Of a stretch of DNA of 64,000 nt, positions 40,046 through 50,342 are shown one piece after another. A program made the position numbers and the translations under genes. Source of the stretch: Komagataeibacter xylinus. GTDB lineage: Bacteria > Pseudomonadota > Alphaproteobacteria > Acetobacterales > Acetobacteraceae. Within the stretch, counting starts at the first letter, position 1; every line of letters starts with the position of its first letter. Location of the stretch: NCBI RefSeq assembly GCF_009834365.1, contig NZ_CP041348.1, positions 590,001 through 654,000 on the forward strand. Reading direction: 5' to 3'. The notes under the pieces were generated by a model, which made no database searches, was not told the DNA's origin, and saw only the letters and a list, made by a program, of their open reading frames with translations.

Positions 40046-42823
40046 TTGACCGAGATACCCGACGATCCCCTGCCCCCGTCCGACATGCTGCCGGTCACGA
40101 TCGAGGAGGAAATGCGCTCCTCCTATCTGGCCTATGCCATGTCCGTCATTGTCAGCCGCGCCCTGCCTGATGTGCGCGACGGGCTGAAGCCGGTCCATCG
40201 CCGCATCCTGTATTCCATGCGCGAGAGCGGGTTCACGCACGACAAGCCCTACCGCAAATCGGCCCGCGCGGTCGGTGACGTGATGGGTAAATACCACCCG
40301 CATGGCGACTCCTCGATCTATGACGCCATGGTGCGCATGGCGCAGTCGTGGTCGATGCGGGTGAAACTGATCGACGGGCAGGGCAATTTCGGCTCGGTGG
40401 ATGGCGATTCGCCGGCCGCCATGCGTTATACCGAGGCCCGTCTGGCCAAGGCCGCCGCCTTCCTGCTTGATGACATCGACCGCGATACCGTTGATTTCCA
40501 GCCCAACTATGATGAAAGCGAGCAGGAACCCAAGATCCTGCCCGCCGCCTTCCCCAACCTGCTGGTCAATGGCGCATCGGGCATTGCGGTGGGCATGGCC
40601 ACCAATATCCCGCCGCACAACCCCACCGAGATCATCGATGCGACGCTGGCGCTGATCGCGCGCCCGGACATGACGCTCGATGACCTGCTCGAATACGTGC
40701 CCGGCCCCGACTTCCCCACCGGGGGCACCATTCTTGGCCGCGCGGGCATCCGCAGCGCGTTCGAGACCGGGCGCGGCTCGGTCATCATCCGCGCCAGGGC
40801 CGAGATCGAGGAAATCCGCAAGGACCGCAAGGCCATCATCGTCACCGAGATCCCGTATCAGGTGAACAAGGCCACGTTGCAGGAGCGCATTGCCGACCTC
40901 GTGCGCACCAAGCAGGTGGAAGGCATTTCCGATATCCGCGACGAGAGCGACCGCTCGGGCATGCGCATCGTCATCGAGATCAAGCGCGAGGCGACGCCGG
41001 AGGTGGTGCTCAACCAGCTCTACCGCTTCACGCAGCTCCAGACATCATTCGGCGTGAACATGCTCGCCCTTGATGGCGGCCAGCCGCGCCTGATGGGGCT
41101 GAAGGACGTGCTCGAGGCGTTCATCCGCTTCCGTGAGGACGTGATCCTGCGCCGCGCACGCTTTGACCTCAACAAGGCCCGCGACCGCGCCCATCTGCTC
41201 GTCGGCCTCGTCATTGCAGTCGCCAACATTGATGCCGTGATCGCGCTGATCCGCTCGGCACCCGACACGGCCGCCGCCCGCGCGGCCCTGATGGCGCGCG
41301 CGTGGGATGCAGCCGACGTGGCGCCGCTGCTCGAACTCATCCATGATGAAGGCAATGTCATCGTGGACGGCAGGGTCCACCTGACCGAAGCGCAGGCCCG
41401 CGGCATCCTTGAACTGCGCCTGCAGCGCCTGACCGGGCTGGAGCGCGACAAGATCCAGAGCGAACTCTCGGAAGTGGCGGTCAAGATCAACGAGCTGCTG
41501 GAAATCATCGCCAGCCGCCCGCGCCGCATGGAGGTGATGTGCACGGAACTCGCCACCATCCGCGCCGAACTGGCCACCCCTCGCGCCACCGACATTGCCG
41601 ATTACGCCGGCGACCAGACTGATGAAAGCCTGATCGAACCCGGCCAGATGGTTGTCACCATCACGCGCGAGGGCTTCATCAAGCGCACGCCGCTTGATGT
41701 GTTCCGCGCCCAGAACCGCGGCGGGCGTGGCCGCACGGCGGCAGGGCGGCGGGGTGATGACATCATCGTCCGCTCGTTCAACGCGCATACCCACCAGTGG
41801 GTGCTGTTCTTCTCATCGGGCGGCAAGGCCTACCGCGAGAAGGTATGGCGCCTGCCCGAGGCCAGCCCCACCGCCAAGGGCCGCGCGCTGGTCAACCTGC
41901 TGCCCGACCTGGGCAGCGATACGATTACCGCCGTCCTGCCGCTCCCGCAGGATGAGGAGCTGTGGGAGAACCTGCATCTGGTGTTCGCCACTGCCTCGGG
42001 CAGCGTGCGGCGCAACCGGCTGAGCGATTTCCGCAACATCCGCTCATCCGGCCTGATCGCCATGAAGCTCGATGAGGACGATCGCCTGATCGGTGTCGCC
42101 ACCTGCCGTGAAGGGCAGGACGTGTTCCTTGGCACGCGCAATGCCCGCTGCATCCGCTTCCAGATTACCGATGACACGCTGCGCGTGTTTGCCGGGCGTG
42201 GCAGCTCGGGTGTGCGCGGCATCAAGCTGGCCGAGGGCGACAGCGTGAACAGCCTGTGCGTGCTGAACCATGTCGAGGCCACGGTGGAGGAGCGCGCCGC
42301 CTACCTGCGCATGGCCAATGCCCGCCGCCGCGCCGAGGCCGCCGCCAATGGCGAGGAAGCCGAGGAGGTCGTTGCACAGGATGACAGCGAAGCCGCCGAA
42401 GACCTGCCCCTGACCCCCGAGCGCTTTGCCGAACTTGAAGCGGCGGAGGAAGTGCTGCTGATCGTGAGCAATGCGGGCTTTGGCCGCCGGTCTTCCGCCT
42501 ATGACTACCGCGTGAGCGGGCGTGGCGGCCAGGGCATCAACAACATGACCTTCTCGGCCAACAAGCGCGGCAACGCGGTGGTGGCGACCCTGCCGGTGCT
42601 CGAGGGCACGGATGTCATGCTGGTGACCGATGCGGGCCGCCTGATCCGCCTGCCGATCGCGCAGGTCCGCATCATGTCGCGCCAGGCCAGCGGCGTGACC
42701 CTGTTCCGCCTGAACGATACGGAAGAGGTGACAAGCGTCTTCCCCGTGATGGATGATGGCGAAGAAGGCGAGGACGATGATGCCGCCGAGGTCGCCACCC
42801 CTGATGCTGGCAGCGATGACTGA
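40046..42823 (+). CDS. gyrA: DNA gyrase subunit A
   Basis: 925 residues with a likely TTG start (GGAA five bases upstream), which restores a normal N-terminus ahead of [37 protein letters not shown]. Seen: the catalytic Tyr in AMRYTEARL, the quinolone region [18 protein letters not shown] with the susceptible Ser and Asp, and a GyrA box-like QNRGGRGR at the start of the C-terminal pinwheel. A charged insert of about 50 residues ([17 protein letters not shown]...) interrupts the pinwheel. The end overlaps the coaD start by eight bases (ATGACTGA). Confidence 0.97.
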   Translation: MTEIPDDPLPPSDMLPVTIEEEMRSSYLAYAMSVIVSRALPDVRDGLKPVHRRILYSMRESGFTHDKPYRKSARAVGDVMGKYHPHGDSSIYDAMVRMAQSWSMRVKLIDGQGNFGSVDGDSPAAMRYTEARLAKAAAFLLDDIDRDTVDFQPNYDESEQEPKILPAAFPNLLVNGASGIAVGMATNIPPHNPTEIIDATLALIARPDMTLDDLLEYVPGPDFPTGGTILGRAGIRSAFETGRGSVIIRARAEIEEIRKDRKAIIVTEIPYQVNKATLQERIADLVRTKQVEGISDIRDESDRSGMRIVIEIKREATPEVVLNQLYRFTQLQTSFGVNMLALDGGQPRLMGLKDVLEAFIRFREDVILRRARFDLNKARDRAHLLVGLVIAVANIDAVIALIRSAPDTAAARAALMARAWDAADVAPLLELIHDEGNVIVDGRVHLTEAQARGILELRLQRLTGLERDKIQSELSEVAVKINELLEIIASRPRRMEVMCTELATIRAELATPRATDIADYAGDQTDESLIEPGQMVVTITREGFIKRTPLDVFRAQNRGGRGRTAAGRRGDDIIVRSFNAHTHQWVLFFSSGGKAYREKVWRLPEASPTAKGRALVNLLPDLGSDTITAVLPLPQDEELWENLHLVFATASGSVRRNRLSDFRNIRSSGLIAMKLDEDDRLIGVATCREGQDVFLGTRNARCIRFQITDDTLRVFAGRGSSGVRGIKLAEGDSVNSLCVLNHVEATVEERAAYLRMANARRRAEAAANGEEAEEVVAQDDSEAAEDLPLTPERFAELEAAEEVLLIVSNAGFGRRSSAYDYRVSGRGGQGINNMTFSANKRGNAVVATLPVLEGTDVMLVTDAGRLIRLPIAQVRIMSRQASGVTLFRLNDTEEVTSVFPVMDDGEEGEDDDAAEVATPDAGSDD

Positions 42824-43328
42824 GGCCTCTCCCGCCCGCACCGGCTTCTATCCGGGCACGTTCGATCCCGTTACCTGCGGGCATATGGATATCATCGAAC
42901 GGGCTGCGGGGCTGATGGACCGGCTGGTGATCGGCGTGGCCGAAAACCCCGACAAGCACCCGCTCCTCCCCCTTGAGGAGCGGATCATGTGCCTGCGTAC
43001 CGATATCGCCCCGCTCAATGCGGGGCGGAGCATTCCCATCACCGTTGTCGGTTTTACGGGGCTGGTGGTTCATGCGGCGCGTACGCATGGGGCGCATGCA
43101 ATCATTCGCGGGCTGCGGGCGGTTGCGGATTTCGAATACGAGAACCAGATGTTCGGTATGAACCAGCACATGGCCCCGGACATTGACACGCTGTTCCTCA
43201 TGGCGCGCGAGGGACACCAGTACGTCTCCTCACGGCTCGTGAAGGAAATAGCCAAGCTGGATGGGGACATTTCCGGTTTTGTCCCTCCCTTTACGCGCAG
43301 GCACATGCTGAGCCGCCTGCGCGGCTGA
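42816..43328 (+). CDS. coaD: Phosphopantetheine adenylyltransferase
   Basis: 170 residues from the ATG at 42816, overlapping the gyrA stop. It makes dephospho-CoA from 4'-phosphopantetheine and ATP. Seen: [20 protein letters not shown] with the nucleotidyl-transferase T-x-GH motif, [18 protein letters not shown] and the ISSR-type [22 protein letters not shown]. Coupled translation with gyrA is likely. It is 64 bases ahead of ppiB. Confidence 0.95.
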   Translation: MTEASPARTGFYPGTFDPVTCGHMDIIERAAGLMDRLVIGVAENPDKHPLLPLEERIMCLRTDIAPLNAGRSIPITVVGFTGLVVHAARTHGAHAIIRGLRAVADFEYENQMFGMNQHMAPDIDTLFLMAREGHQYVSSRLVKEIAKLDGDISGFVPPFTRRHMLSRLRG

Positions 43329-43392
43329 CGGGCCGGGGCCGCGCCTTACGCGGCACAGCCCTCCCACACCCCTTTTTACGAAACGGATCACG

Positions 43393-43884
43393 ATGTCTGC
43401 TACAGAAAACAAGTCCGACCTGATCAACGTCGATCTCAAGACAGGACGGGTGGTGATCCGCCTGCGTCCCGACATTGCGCCGCTTGCGGCAGAGCGCATC
43501 CGCACGCTGGCGGCGGAAGGCTTTTACGACAACACGCCCTTCCACCGCGTGATCCATGGCTTCATGGCGCAGGGCGGCGACCCCACGGGCACCGGCACCT
43601 CGGGCAGCAAGCTGCCGGACCTGAAGGCCGAGTTCACCAACAAGGCCAAGTTCGAGCGCGGCACGGTGGGCATGGCCCGCACCATGAACCCCGATAGCGC
43701 GAACAGCCAGTTCTTCATCATGTTCGAGCCGTCGCCGCATCTTGATGGCCAGTACACCATCGTGGGCCAGGTGATCGAAGGCATGGACCATATCGACCAG
43801 ATCAAGCGTGGCGCGGGCCAGAGCGGCATGGTGCAGGACCCCGACCGCATCATCAAGATGCGCCCGGCTGACGCCGAAGCCTGA
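43393..43884 (+). CDS. ppiB: Peptidyl-prolyl isomerase (cyclophilin)
   Basis: 163 residues with no signal peptide, so cytoplasmic. It isomerises proline bonds. Seen: TPFHRVIHGFMAQGGDPTGTGT with the catalytic Arg, GMARTMNPDSANSQFFIMF and LDGQYTIVGQVIEGM, all diagnostic of cyclophilin. The ribosome site is weak. It lies downstream of gyrA-coaD and is followed by a GC-rich hairpin. Confidence 0.94.
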   Translation: MSATENKSDLINVDLKTGRVVIRLRPDIAPLAAERIRTLAAEGFYDNTPFHRVIHGFMAQGGDPTGTGTSGSKLPDLKAEFTNKAKFERGTVGMARTMNPDSANSQFFIMFEPSPHLDGQYTIVGQVIEGMDHIDQIKRGAGQSGMVQDPDRIIKMRPADAEA

Positions 43885-43894
43885 TTGATGACCC

Positions 43895-43924
43895 GCCGGG
43901 CGGCGCTCCCTGCCGCCGCCCGGC
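43895..43924 (+). terminator. GC-rich hairpin after ppiB
   Basis: GCCGGGCGGCG and CGCCGCCCGGC form a perfect 11-bp stem with an 8-base loop. There is no T-run, so it may need Rho or act as a 3' stabiliser. Confidence 0.5.
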
Positions 43925-44049
43925 GCTATTGGGCCTGCATAAACGGCACGCGCAGGTTGACACTCCCGCCGTGGATGTTTAGAGACCTGCCCAAGGCGCC
44001 ATGCCCCGGTCTGACCGGCAGGCAGGCCCCTTGATAAAACAGGTCATGT

Positions 44050-44125
44050 GAGCCGGTAGCTCAGTCGGTAGAGCATTCGACTTTTAATCGAATGGTCGTG
44101 GGTTCGAATCCCACCCGGCTCACCA
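44050..44125 (+). tRNA. tRNA-Lys (anticodon UUU)
   Basis: 76 bases with encoded CCA. Acceptor GAGCCGG pairs with CCGGCTC, D stem GCTC/GAGC, anticodon stem TTCGA/TCGAA with loop CTTTTAA, five-base variable loop and T arm GTGGG-TTCGAAT-CCCAC. All stems pair fully. The anticodon TTT reads Lys codons. Confidence 0.97.
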
Positions 44126-44568
44126 GACCCTTCCCCTTTTCTGTTTTTATGGCCCCTGCGCTCCTGTTGCGTGGCGTAGGCGATGTCTGTTCGCGCATGC
44201 CTGCACGAACACAGGTGCTGCGACTTCATTTCCCCAAAATCTCGATATAACCACCATGGACCACCGCGGCCCGTGGCGACAGGTCGTGGCCGGATGCGGA
44301 TTTTCTGGAGCCGGATGGGCTTCGGAAAAATGCGTTTTCAAACAGCTTCACATTCGTTTTAATAATTAAGTTATCTTATTGCTATTTTTTTTATAATTTT
44401 ATGTCTTGATCTAGGTCCGTTTTTGCAAATAAATGGCCTTCCGCCATGCGGTCACAGGATATTCGCACATTCCGGCCGCTTTCCCTCCCGCTATCGTTGC
44501 CGGTGCAATGGATGGCGAGCCTGCTCTGGCACAGCCCGGCGCAGGTGCTTCAAAGTCTGTGAGATGCC
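44126..44568 (+). other. AT-rich leader region upstream of edd
   Basis: About 440 bases with no convincing gene. A strongly AT-rich patch (about 44350-44400) probably holds the edd promoter. No riboswitch or terminator was seen; a minus-strand frame here is only antisense to the tRNA. Confidence 0.35.
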
Positions 44569-46407
44569 ATGAGCCTGCACCCCGTCCTGACCGCCGTGAC
44601 CGAGCGGGTCATTGCCCGTTCGGCCCGCACCCGTAAGGCCTATCTGGACCTGATCGCCCGCGAGCGTGAAAACGGCATCAGCCGCCCGCGCCTGGCGTGT
44701 GGCAACCTGGCCCATGCCATTGCCGCATCAGGCAACGACAAGGCGGGCCTGCGCGGGGCGGGCGGCATGAATGTGGGCATCATCACCGCCTATAACGACA
44801 TGCTCTCCGCCCACCAACCCTATGGCCGCTACCCTGACCAGATCAAGCTGTTCGCGCGTGAGGTGGGCGGCACGGCGCAGGTGGCAGGCGGCACGCCCGC
44901 CATGTGCGATGGCGTGACGCAGGGCCAGCCGGGCATGGAGATCTCGCTGTTCAGCCGTGATGTCATTGCGCTCTCCACCGCAGTCGGGCTGAGCCATGGC
45001 ATGTATGAAGGCGTTGCCATGCTGGGCATATGCGACAAGATCGTGCCCGGCCTGCTCATGGGCGCGCTGCGCTTTGGGCACCTGCCCACCATCCTGATTC
45101 CGTCCGGCCCCATGCCATCGGGCCTGCCCAATAGCGAGAAGCAGCGCATCCGCCAGCTTTATGCCGAGGGCAAGGTGGGCAAGGACAAACTCATGGATGC
45201 GGAATCCGAATCCTATCACGCAGCAGGCACCTGCACCTTCTATGGCACGGCCAACACCAACCAGATGCTGATGGAGGTGATGGGCCTGCATCTGCCCGGC
45301 TCCTCCTTCGTGCCGCCCAACAGCAGGCTGCGGCAGGAACTGACGCGCGCCGCCATCCACCGCCTGAGCGAGATCGGCGCGCGCGGCGAGGATTACCGCC
45401 CGCTGGGCCTGTGCGTTGATGAGCGTGCCATTGTCAACGCCGCCGTGGGCCTGCTGGCCACGGGCGGGTCGACCAACCTTGCCATCCACATTCCCGCCAT
45501 GGCGCGGGCGGCGGGCATCATCATCGACTGGACCGACCTCGACCAGCTCTCCGCCATCGTGCCGCAGCTCACCCGTGTCTACCCCAACGGGTCGGAGGAT
45601 GTGAACGCCTTCCACAACGTGGGCGGCATGCCCAGCCTGATCGGCTCGCTGCTCGATGCGGGGCTGCTGCACCCCGATATCCTGACCGTGGCGCGTGGCG
45701 GCTTTGATGAATACCGCAAGAAGCCCGAACTGCGTGAGGATAAGGTGGTGTGGGAAGAGGCTGGCCCCTCCACCAACGAGAGCATCCTGCGCGCGCCTGC
45801 CAACCCCTTCCGTACTGATGGCGGCATGAAGGTGATGGAGGGCAATCTGGGGCGCGGCATCTACAAGACCAGTTCCGTCGCACCCGAACGCTGGACCATC
45901 GAGGCCCCGGCTGCCGTGTTCGACCATCAGGAAGATGTGCTGACCGCCTTCCGCGCGGGCAAACTCGACCGCGACGTGGTGGTTGTGGTGCGCTTCCAGG
46001 GTCCTGCCGCCAACGGCATGCCTGAGTTGCACAAGCTCACCCCCACCCTGGCGGTGTTGCAGGACCGGGGGCACAAGGTGGCTCTCGTGACCGATGGCCG
46101 CATGTCGGGCGCGAGCGGCAAGGTGCCCGCCGCCATTCATATCGGGCCGGAAGCCTATGTGGGCGGCCCGCTGTCGCTGCTGCGCGATGGCGACATGGTG
46201 CGCGTGTGCGCCCAGACAGGCCGCATCGAGGCGCTGGTGGAAGCCAGCGTGCTGGCCGACCGCACGCCCGCCCGGCCGCCTGCGCCGCAGTTCGGCACCG
46301 GGCGCGAACTGTTTGCGCTGATGCGCAATAACGTGGACCTGCCCGAGCAGGGGGCCTCGGCCATTCTTGCCTCCATGGACCACATGGCGGCACAACAGAG
46401 CGCGTGA
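44569..46407 (+). CDS. edd: 6-phosphogluconate dehydratase
   Basis: 612 residues of the IlvD/Edd family, which uses a 4Fe-4S cluster to dehydrate 6-phosphogluconate to KDPG in the Entner-Doudoroff pathway. Seen: [49 protein letters not shown] with the first cluster Cys, [45 protein letters not shown] and [17 protein letters not shown]. Length and motifs fit Edd rather than IlvD. Its TGA overlaps a GTG that could start eda, but eda's real ATG is 33 bases later. Confidence 0.96.
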   Translation: MSLHPVLTAVTERVIARSARTRKAYLDLIARERENGISRPRLACGNLAHAIAASGNDKAGLRGAGGMNVGIITAYNDMLSAHQPYGRYPDQIKLFAREVGGTAQVAGGTPAMCDGVTQGQPGMEISLFSRDVIALSTAVGLSHGMYEGVAMLGICDKIVPGLLMGALRFGHLPTILIPSGPMPSGLPNSEKQRIRQLYAEGKVGKDKLMDAESESYHAAGTCTFYGTANTNQMLMEVMGLHLPGSSFVPPNSRLRQELTRAAIHRLSEIGARGEDYRPLGLCVDERAIVNAAVGLLATGGSTNLAIHIPAMARAAGIIIDWTDLDQLSAIVPQLTRVYPNGSEDVNAFHNVGGMPSLIGSLLDAGLLHPDILTVARGGFDEYRKKPELREDKVVWEEAGPSTNESILRAPANPFRTDGGMKVMEGNLGRGIYKTSSVAPERWTIEAPAAVFDHQEDVLTAFRAGKLDRDVVVVVRFQGPAANGMPELHKLTPTLAVLQDRGHKVALVTDGRMSGASGKVPAAIHIGPEAYVGGPLSLLRDGDMVRVCAQTGRIEALVEASVLADRTPARPPAPQFGTGRELFALMRNNVDLPEQGASAILASMDHMAAQQSA

Positions 46408-46436
46408 ACCCCAACGCCTTGCACAAGGGAGCCGAC

Positions 46437-47051
46437 ATGGCCCGCATTGAAGAGATCATGACCCTTGCCCCGGTTATTCCGGTGCTGGTCATTCACGACC
46501 CCGCCCATGCCCGCCCGGTGGCCGAGGCCCTTGTGGCCGGTGGCCTGCGCGCGCTTGAGGTCACCCTGCGCACCGACTGCGCGCTGGAAGTCATTGCCGA
46601 GATGGCGAAGGTGGAAGGCGCCGTTGTGGGCGCTGGCACCGTGCTCAATGGCGATGACCTCAAACGCTCGGTCGATGCCGGAGCCCGCTTTATTGTCAGC
46701 CCCGGCCTGACCACAGGTGTGGCACAGGCGGCACGGGCGAGCGACGTATCGCTGCTGCCCGGCACGGCCAATGCCAGCGACATCATGCGTGGGCTGGACC
46801 TTGGGCTGACGCATTTCAAGTTCTTCCCCGCTGTGGCGGCGGGCGGCATCCCGGCGCTGAAAGCGCTGTCCGCCCCGTTCGGGCAGGCGCGTTTCTGCCC
46901 CACCGGCGGCATCAAGGCCGAGACCGCGGCCGACTGGCTGGGCCTGCCCTCCGTGCTGTGCGTGGGTGGCTCGTGGCTGGTACCCGCCGGTGCGCCGGAC
47001 GTGGCGGCCATTACAGCCCACGCAAAGCAGGCTGCGACCCTTAAGGGCTGA
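46437..47051 (+). CDS. eda: KDPG aldolase
   Basis: 204 residues from the ATG at 46437, which has AGGGAG six bases upstream. It splits KDPG to pyruvate and glyceraldehyde-3-phosphate, feeding gap-pgk. Seen: PVIPVLVIHDPAHARPVAEALVAGGLRALEVTLRT with the catalytic Glu41, GAGTVLNGDDLKRSVDAGARFIVSPG and the Schiff-base Lys128 in FKFFPA. It forms a two-gene operon with edd. Repeat copy 6 begins ten bases after its stop. Confidence 0.96.
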   Translation: MARIEEIMTLAPVIPVLVIHDPAHARPVAEALVAGGLRALEVTLRTDCALEVIAEMAKVEGAVVGAGTVLNGDDLKRSVDAGARFIVSPGLTTGVAQAARASDVSLLPGTANASDIMRGLDLGLTHFKFFPAVAAGGIPALKALSAPFGQARFCPTGGIKAETAADWLGLPSVLCVGGSWLVPAGAPDVAAITAHAKQAATLKG

Positions 47052-47060
47052 TAGAAATAG

Positions 47061-47144
47061 AAGTTTCCAAGTGCCGCCTTTTTGCAAAAAGGCGGCATTC
47101 TTTTTTTGAAGCTTTTTTGAAAAAAGCTGCACCAAAACTTTCCT
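47061..47144 (+). repeat. Intergenic Y-shaped repeat, copy 6
   Basis: Full-length copy: AAGTTTCCAAGT arm, hairpin GCCGCC TTTTTGCAAAAA GGCGGC, hairpin GAAGCTTTTTTGAAAAAAGCT and closing ACCAAAACTT. It starts ten bases after the eda stop. Confidence 0.8.
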
Positions 47145-47240
47145 TAACTTAAATACCCGCTAACAATCCGCCTCTGCGCTCGCCTTTCGGACCATGACAC
47201 CATAGGGTCAATGACAGTCACTCAAAGGAACGGACCCGTT

Positions 47241-47600
47241 ATGGAGCAGACCACGGCGGAAGAGATTGTTGCGCACAATGCACCCTTCAGTTCCCACTTC
47301 CGCGATGATTCCTTTCTCGGCAGGCTGCATGAGGAATGGGTATGGGATGAAGGCGCGTTTGCACGGTTGAATCAGGCCATCACCTGCCTGACCCACCATA
47401 AATGCCAGGATGCCACGATACGCGCGCAGGCGTTCGACATCTTCAGCTACATCATGTCCGTCGCATTGCTCAGCCATTGTAATCCTGAAGATCTGTACAG
47501 AATCGCCAACATGGATACCGAACTGTTCTGGGCAAGACGCGAAGAAGTGCAGAGAGTGTTCGACCACTTTCTGGGCAGCTGGCAGTTCCGCCAAGCCTGA
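47241..47600 (+). CDS. Small hypothetical cytoplasmic protein
   Basis: About 119 residues from the ATG at 47241 (an ATG at 47211 would add ten). No signal or membrane segment. It looks all-helical: EEIVAHNAPFSSHFRDDSFLGRLHEEWVWDEGAFARLNQAIT, HHKCQDATIRAQAFDIFSYIMSVALL, and LFWARREEVQRVFDHFLGSWQF. No family recognised. It converges on alkB, their ends being only 12 bases apart. The frame is well kept and codon use is normal. Confidence 0.55.
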   Translation: MEQTTAEEIVAHNAPFSSHFRDDSFLGRLHEEWVWDEGAFARLNQAITCLTHHKCQDATIRAQAFDIFSYIMSVALLSHCNPEDLYRIANMDTELFWARREEVQRVFDHFLGSWQFRQA

Positions 47601-47612
47601 AGCAGCCCCGCC

Positions 47613-48269
47613 CTACCACACCCGCCGGAAGGTCAGGTTGTAGCGGCACGGCCCTGTAACCGGGTGCTGGCCTGCCCGCAGCGGCGCGATGCCGTGAAAG
47701 ACATGCCGCGACGGGCCACCCCACACCACAACATCCCCATGTAGCAGCGCAATGCGCCGCACCGGGTCCGCACGCCGCAACCCGCCCCACTGAAAAATGG
47801 CGGGCAGGCCGAAAGAGACGGAAACGACAGGCGCATCCGCCCGCTCGTCATCATCCTGATGCAGCCCCATCCGCGCACCGGGGCGGTAGCCGTTGATCAG
47901 GCAGGTATCGGGCGCAAACCCCTCATACCCCGCAAGCCTTGCTGCCGCGATGGCCCACTCCCGCCACGCAGGCGGCAGGGTGGGCCAGGGCTGGCCGGTC
48001 ATGGGGTCACGGGTTTCATAACGATGGCCCTGCGCGTCACTGCACCAGCCTGCCGCCCCGCAACAGGTCATGGCGACCGACATGCTGCCGCCGCCCGCCA
48101 CTGTCATGCGCCGGAAGGGGGCGAGCCGGGCAATCTGCTTTATGCCCGCCAGCATCGCCTGCGCCTGTGACGCGGCATGACCGCGCAGCACGGTGGCCCC
48201 GGCATCAAGCGCTTCATGCTTCGGGGTGGATGCAGGTGGCGGGTCGAGCATGAATTCCTGCTGCGCCAT
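47613..48269 (-). CDS. alkB: AlkB-type oxidative DNA/RNA demethylase
   Basis: About 218 residues from the ATG at 48269. AlkB is an Fe(II)/2-oxoglutarate dioxygenase that removes methyl groups from damaged bases. Seen: the H-x-D iron pair in MGLHQDDDE, the distal His in GGPSRHVFHGI, and RYNLTFRR, whose Arg residues bind 2-oxoglutarate. Also YRPGARMGLH and VSFGLPAIFQWGG. The AlkB link to Ada regulation in other bacteria is not visible here. Repeat copy 7 lies just upstream. Confidence 0.9.
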   Translation of the reverse strand: MAQQEFMLDPPPASTPKHEALDAGATVLRGHAASQAQAMLAGIKQIARLAPFRRMTVAGGGSMSVAMTCCGAAGWCSDAQGHRYETRDPMTGQPWPTLPPAWREWAIAAARLAGYEGFAPDTCLINGYRPGARMGLHQDDDERADAPVVSVSFGLPAIFQWGGLRRADPVRRIALLHGDVVVWGGPSRHVFHGIAPLRAGQHPVTGPCRYNLTFRRVW

Positions 48270-48326
48270 ATCCTGTTTCCCCCTGTGCCTGGCTGCGAAC
48301 CGTAAGCGTGTGTTTGTTTCCGGGTG

Positions 48327-48397
48327 ATGCCGGTTTTTAAAAAAGGCAGTGTTGTTCGAAGCTTTTTTTTTCAAAAATCTTCGAAAATCCTTCTTAC
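48327..48397 (+). repeat. Intergenic Y-shaped repeat, copy 7 (degenerate)
   Basis: Weakened copy: TGCCGGTTTTTAAAAAAGGCA hairpin, a GAAGCTTTTTTTTTCAAAAATCTTC hairpin and a poor 3' arm. It lies between alkB and the DUF2076 gene. Confidence 0.55.
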
Positions 48398-48427
48398 AAA
48401 AAAAGGGGCACCCGCAATGGATGCCCC
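48398..48427 (-). terminator. Intrinsic terminator of the DUF2076 gene
   Basis: On the minus strand GGGGCATCC, a 5-base loop and GGGTGCCCC are followed by seven T; one G-U pair. It lies 26 bases after the stop. Confidence 0.75.
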
Positions 48428-48453
48428 TTCCCCACGAACAAGACAGGGCGCAC

Positions 48454-49236
48454 TCAGAAGCTGTTATCGTCGCCCGCGTCAAACCCGCCGTCGAAACCGC
48501 CGCCATCATCGCCGCCAGCGCCACCGGCATCAAAACCGGAATCCGCCGTGGTGCCACCACCGGCAAACGGGTCGGCGCCGCCGGTGCCTGCCGTGCTGTC
48601 ACCGTAGTTGTTATTGATGATGGTCTCGCCCGTGCCACCCTGGGGCATGCCGCTGGCAAAGCCGCCATCATCATGGTGCCCGCTGAACAGGCCGGTCAGC
48701 GCGTTGCCCATCATCATGCCACCGGCCACGCCAGCCGCCGTGGTCAGGGCCGAGCCAAGAAAGCCCGAACCACCCGAGCGGAACATGCCCGGCTGCATGC
48801 CCTGCGGATAGACCGGCTGCGGCGGCGGTGACGAAGGCGCTGCAGCCCCACCCCAGCCCGGCGGGGGGGCTGCCTGCTGCGCGCGCTGGCCACCACCAAA
48901 TATGCCGCTGAGGAACCCGCCCCCGCTACCACCCGATGCCTGCTGAGGCGGCACCTGCTGCTGCATCTGCTGGATCTGCTGCTGCGCCTGCTGGAGCTGC
49001 CACTGAAGCTGGCGAATCCGGTTCTGCGCCTCGGCAAGGGCCGCTTCCTGCACCACGGCGGTCTGGGTGATGCGGTAGCGGGCTTCAGGATATTTCTGGA
49101 ACATCTGCCCGATATACTGATCGGCCTGCGGGTCGATCGGCGGGAGGGCGGTTGTCGTCTGCGGCACGCTGCCGGGGGCATTGCCCCCCACGCGGGCAAA
49201 AAACTGTGTAATCAGTTCGCGTTCCTGGTCATTCAT
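48454..49236 (-). CDS. DUF2076-family protein
   Basis: About 260 residues from the ATG at 49236. Seen: MNDQERELITQFFARVGG at the start, DPQADQYIGQMFQKYPEARYRITQTAVVQEAALAEAQNRIRQLQ, a Gln-rich coiled coil, a Gly-rich stretch with FLSGIFGGG, GFLGSALTTAAGVAGGMMMGNALTGLFSG (a possible membrane-associating segment) and a disordered Gly/Asp tail. This order is that of DUF2076 proteins, of unknown function. Transcribed alone with its own terminator. Confidence 0.82.
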   Translation of the reverse strand: MNDQERELITQFFARVGGNAPGSVPQTTTALPPIDPQADQYIGQMFQKYPEARYRITQTAVVQEAALAEAQNRIRQLQWQLQQAQQQIQQMQQQVPPQQASGGSGGGFLSGIFGGGQRAQQAAPPPGWGGAAAPSSPPPQPVYPQGMQPGMFRSGGSGFLGSALTTAAGVAGGMMMGNALTGLFSGHHDDGGFASGMPQGGTGETIINNNYGDSTAGTGGADPFAGGGTTADSGFDAGGAGGDDGGGFDGGFDAGDDNSF

Positions 49237-49306
49237 CCTGTCTGTCCTGCCTTGGGCTGGGATACCGTATCCCTGCTGATGTGGTCCGTGCGGGCGCAAT
49301 AAGCAA

Positions 49307-49367
49307 GGCCCCGCCCTGCCATGCGGGGCCGCTTTGGGCGTATGCCACGCCCGACCTTCCGGTCGGG
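49307..49367 (+). promoter_or_regulatory. Two hairpins ahead of glyQ
   Basis: GGCCCCGC/GCGGGGCC (8 bp, 49307-49330) and CCCGACC/GGTCGGG with a TTCC loop (7 bp, 49350-49367). Neither has a T-run. They lie in the divergent gap between the DUF2076 gene and glyQ and could form a leader structure. Confidence 0.35.
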
Positions 49368-49445
49368 GCCGCATAACGGTATGCTGTCCGGCGATTTTGC
49401 GCCAGATGGCGCAGACCTCTACCCGTTTACCGGAGCATCTCTTTC

Positions 49446-50336
49446 ATGGACCCGGCCCCCGTGCCCCGATCACCCACCTCACCGCGCCCGCTGTCCTTTC
49501 AGGGGCTTATCCTGAAGCTGCACCAGTTCTGGTCCGATCAGGGCTGCGCCATCCTCCAGCCCTATGATACGGAGGTGGGCGCGGGCACGCTCTCGCCGCA
49601 CACCACGCTGCGCGCCCTTGGCCCCAAGCCGTGGAAGGCCGCCTACGTGCAGCCATGCCGCCGCCCGTCGGATGGTCGCTATGGCGAGAACCCGAATCGC
49701 CTGCAGCACTATTACCAGTACCAGGTGCTGCTCAAGCCCACGCCGGAGGAGAGCCAGAAGCTGCTGCTCGACAGCTACCGCGCCATCGGCATCGACCCGC
49801 TCGAGCACGACATCCGCTTTGTGGAAGATGACTGGGAAAACCCCACCATCGGTGCCTGGGGCCTGGGGTGGGAAGTATGGTGCGATGGCATGGAGGTGAC
49901 GCAGTTCACCTACTTCCAGCAGGTTGGCGGCATTCCCACCGTCATGCCCTCCACCGAACTGACCTACGGGCTGGAACGGCTGGCGATGTACGTGCAGGGA
50001 ATCGAGAATGTCTATGACCTCGATTTCAATGGCCAGGGCCTGAAATATGGCGATGTATTCCTGCGCGCCGAGCAGGACTATTCGCGCCATAACTTCGAGG
50101 TGGCGGATGTGGAGATGCTGCACCGGCACTTCATCGATGCCGAGCGCGAATCCACAGCGCTTGCCGAGGCAGGGCTGGCCCAGCCCGCCTATGACCAGTG
50201 CCTCAAGGCCAGCCATCTGTTCAACCTGCTCGACGCGCGCGGCGTGATCAGCGTAAGCGAGCGCGCCGCCTATATCGGCCGCGTGCGCAACCTGGCCAGG
50301 CGCTGCTGTGAAACGTGGCTGGCGGGCGAGGAATAA
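49446..50336 (+). CDS. glyQ: Glycyl-tRNA synthetase alpha subunit
   Basis: 296 residues of the bacterial alpha2-beta2 glycyl-tRNA synthetase, which charges tRNA-Gly. The alpha subunit holds the class II catalytic core: [82 protein letters not shown] and [13 protein letters not shown]. glyS starts six bases after the stop. Confidence 0.97.
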   Translation: MDPAPVPRSPTSPRPLSFQGLILKLHQFWSDQGCAILQPYDTEVGAGTLSPHTTLRALGPKPWKAAYVQPCRRPSDGRYGENPNRLQHYYQYQVLLKPTPEESQKLLLDSYRAIGIDPLEHDIRFVEDDWENPTIGAWGLGWEVWCDGMEVTQFTYFQQVGGIPTVMPSTELTYGLERLAMYVQGIENVYDLDFNGQGLKYGDVFLRAEQDYSRHNFEVADVEMLHRHFIDAERESTALAEAGLAQPAYDQCLKASHLFNLLDARGVISVSERAAYIGRVRNLARRCCETWLAGEE

Positions 50337-50342
50337 GAGATC

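Noticed and set aside
44044..44229. Minus-strand frame of 61 codons reading GGIRTHDHSIKSRMLYRLSYRLT
   Set aside because: It is antisense to the tRNA-Lys gene, and this peptide is a well-known spurious product of tRNA regions.
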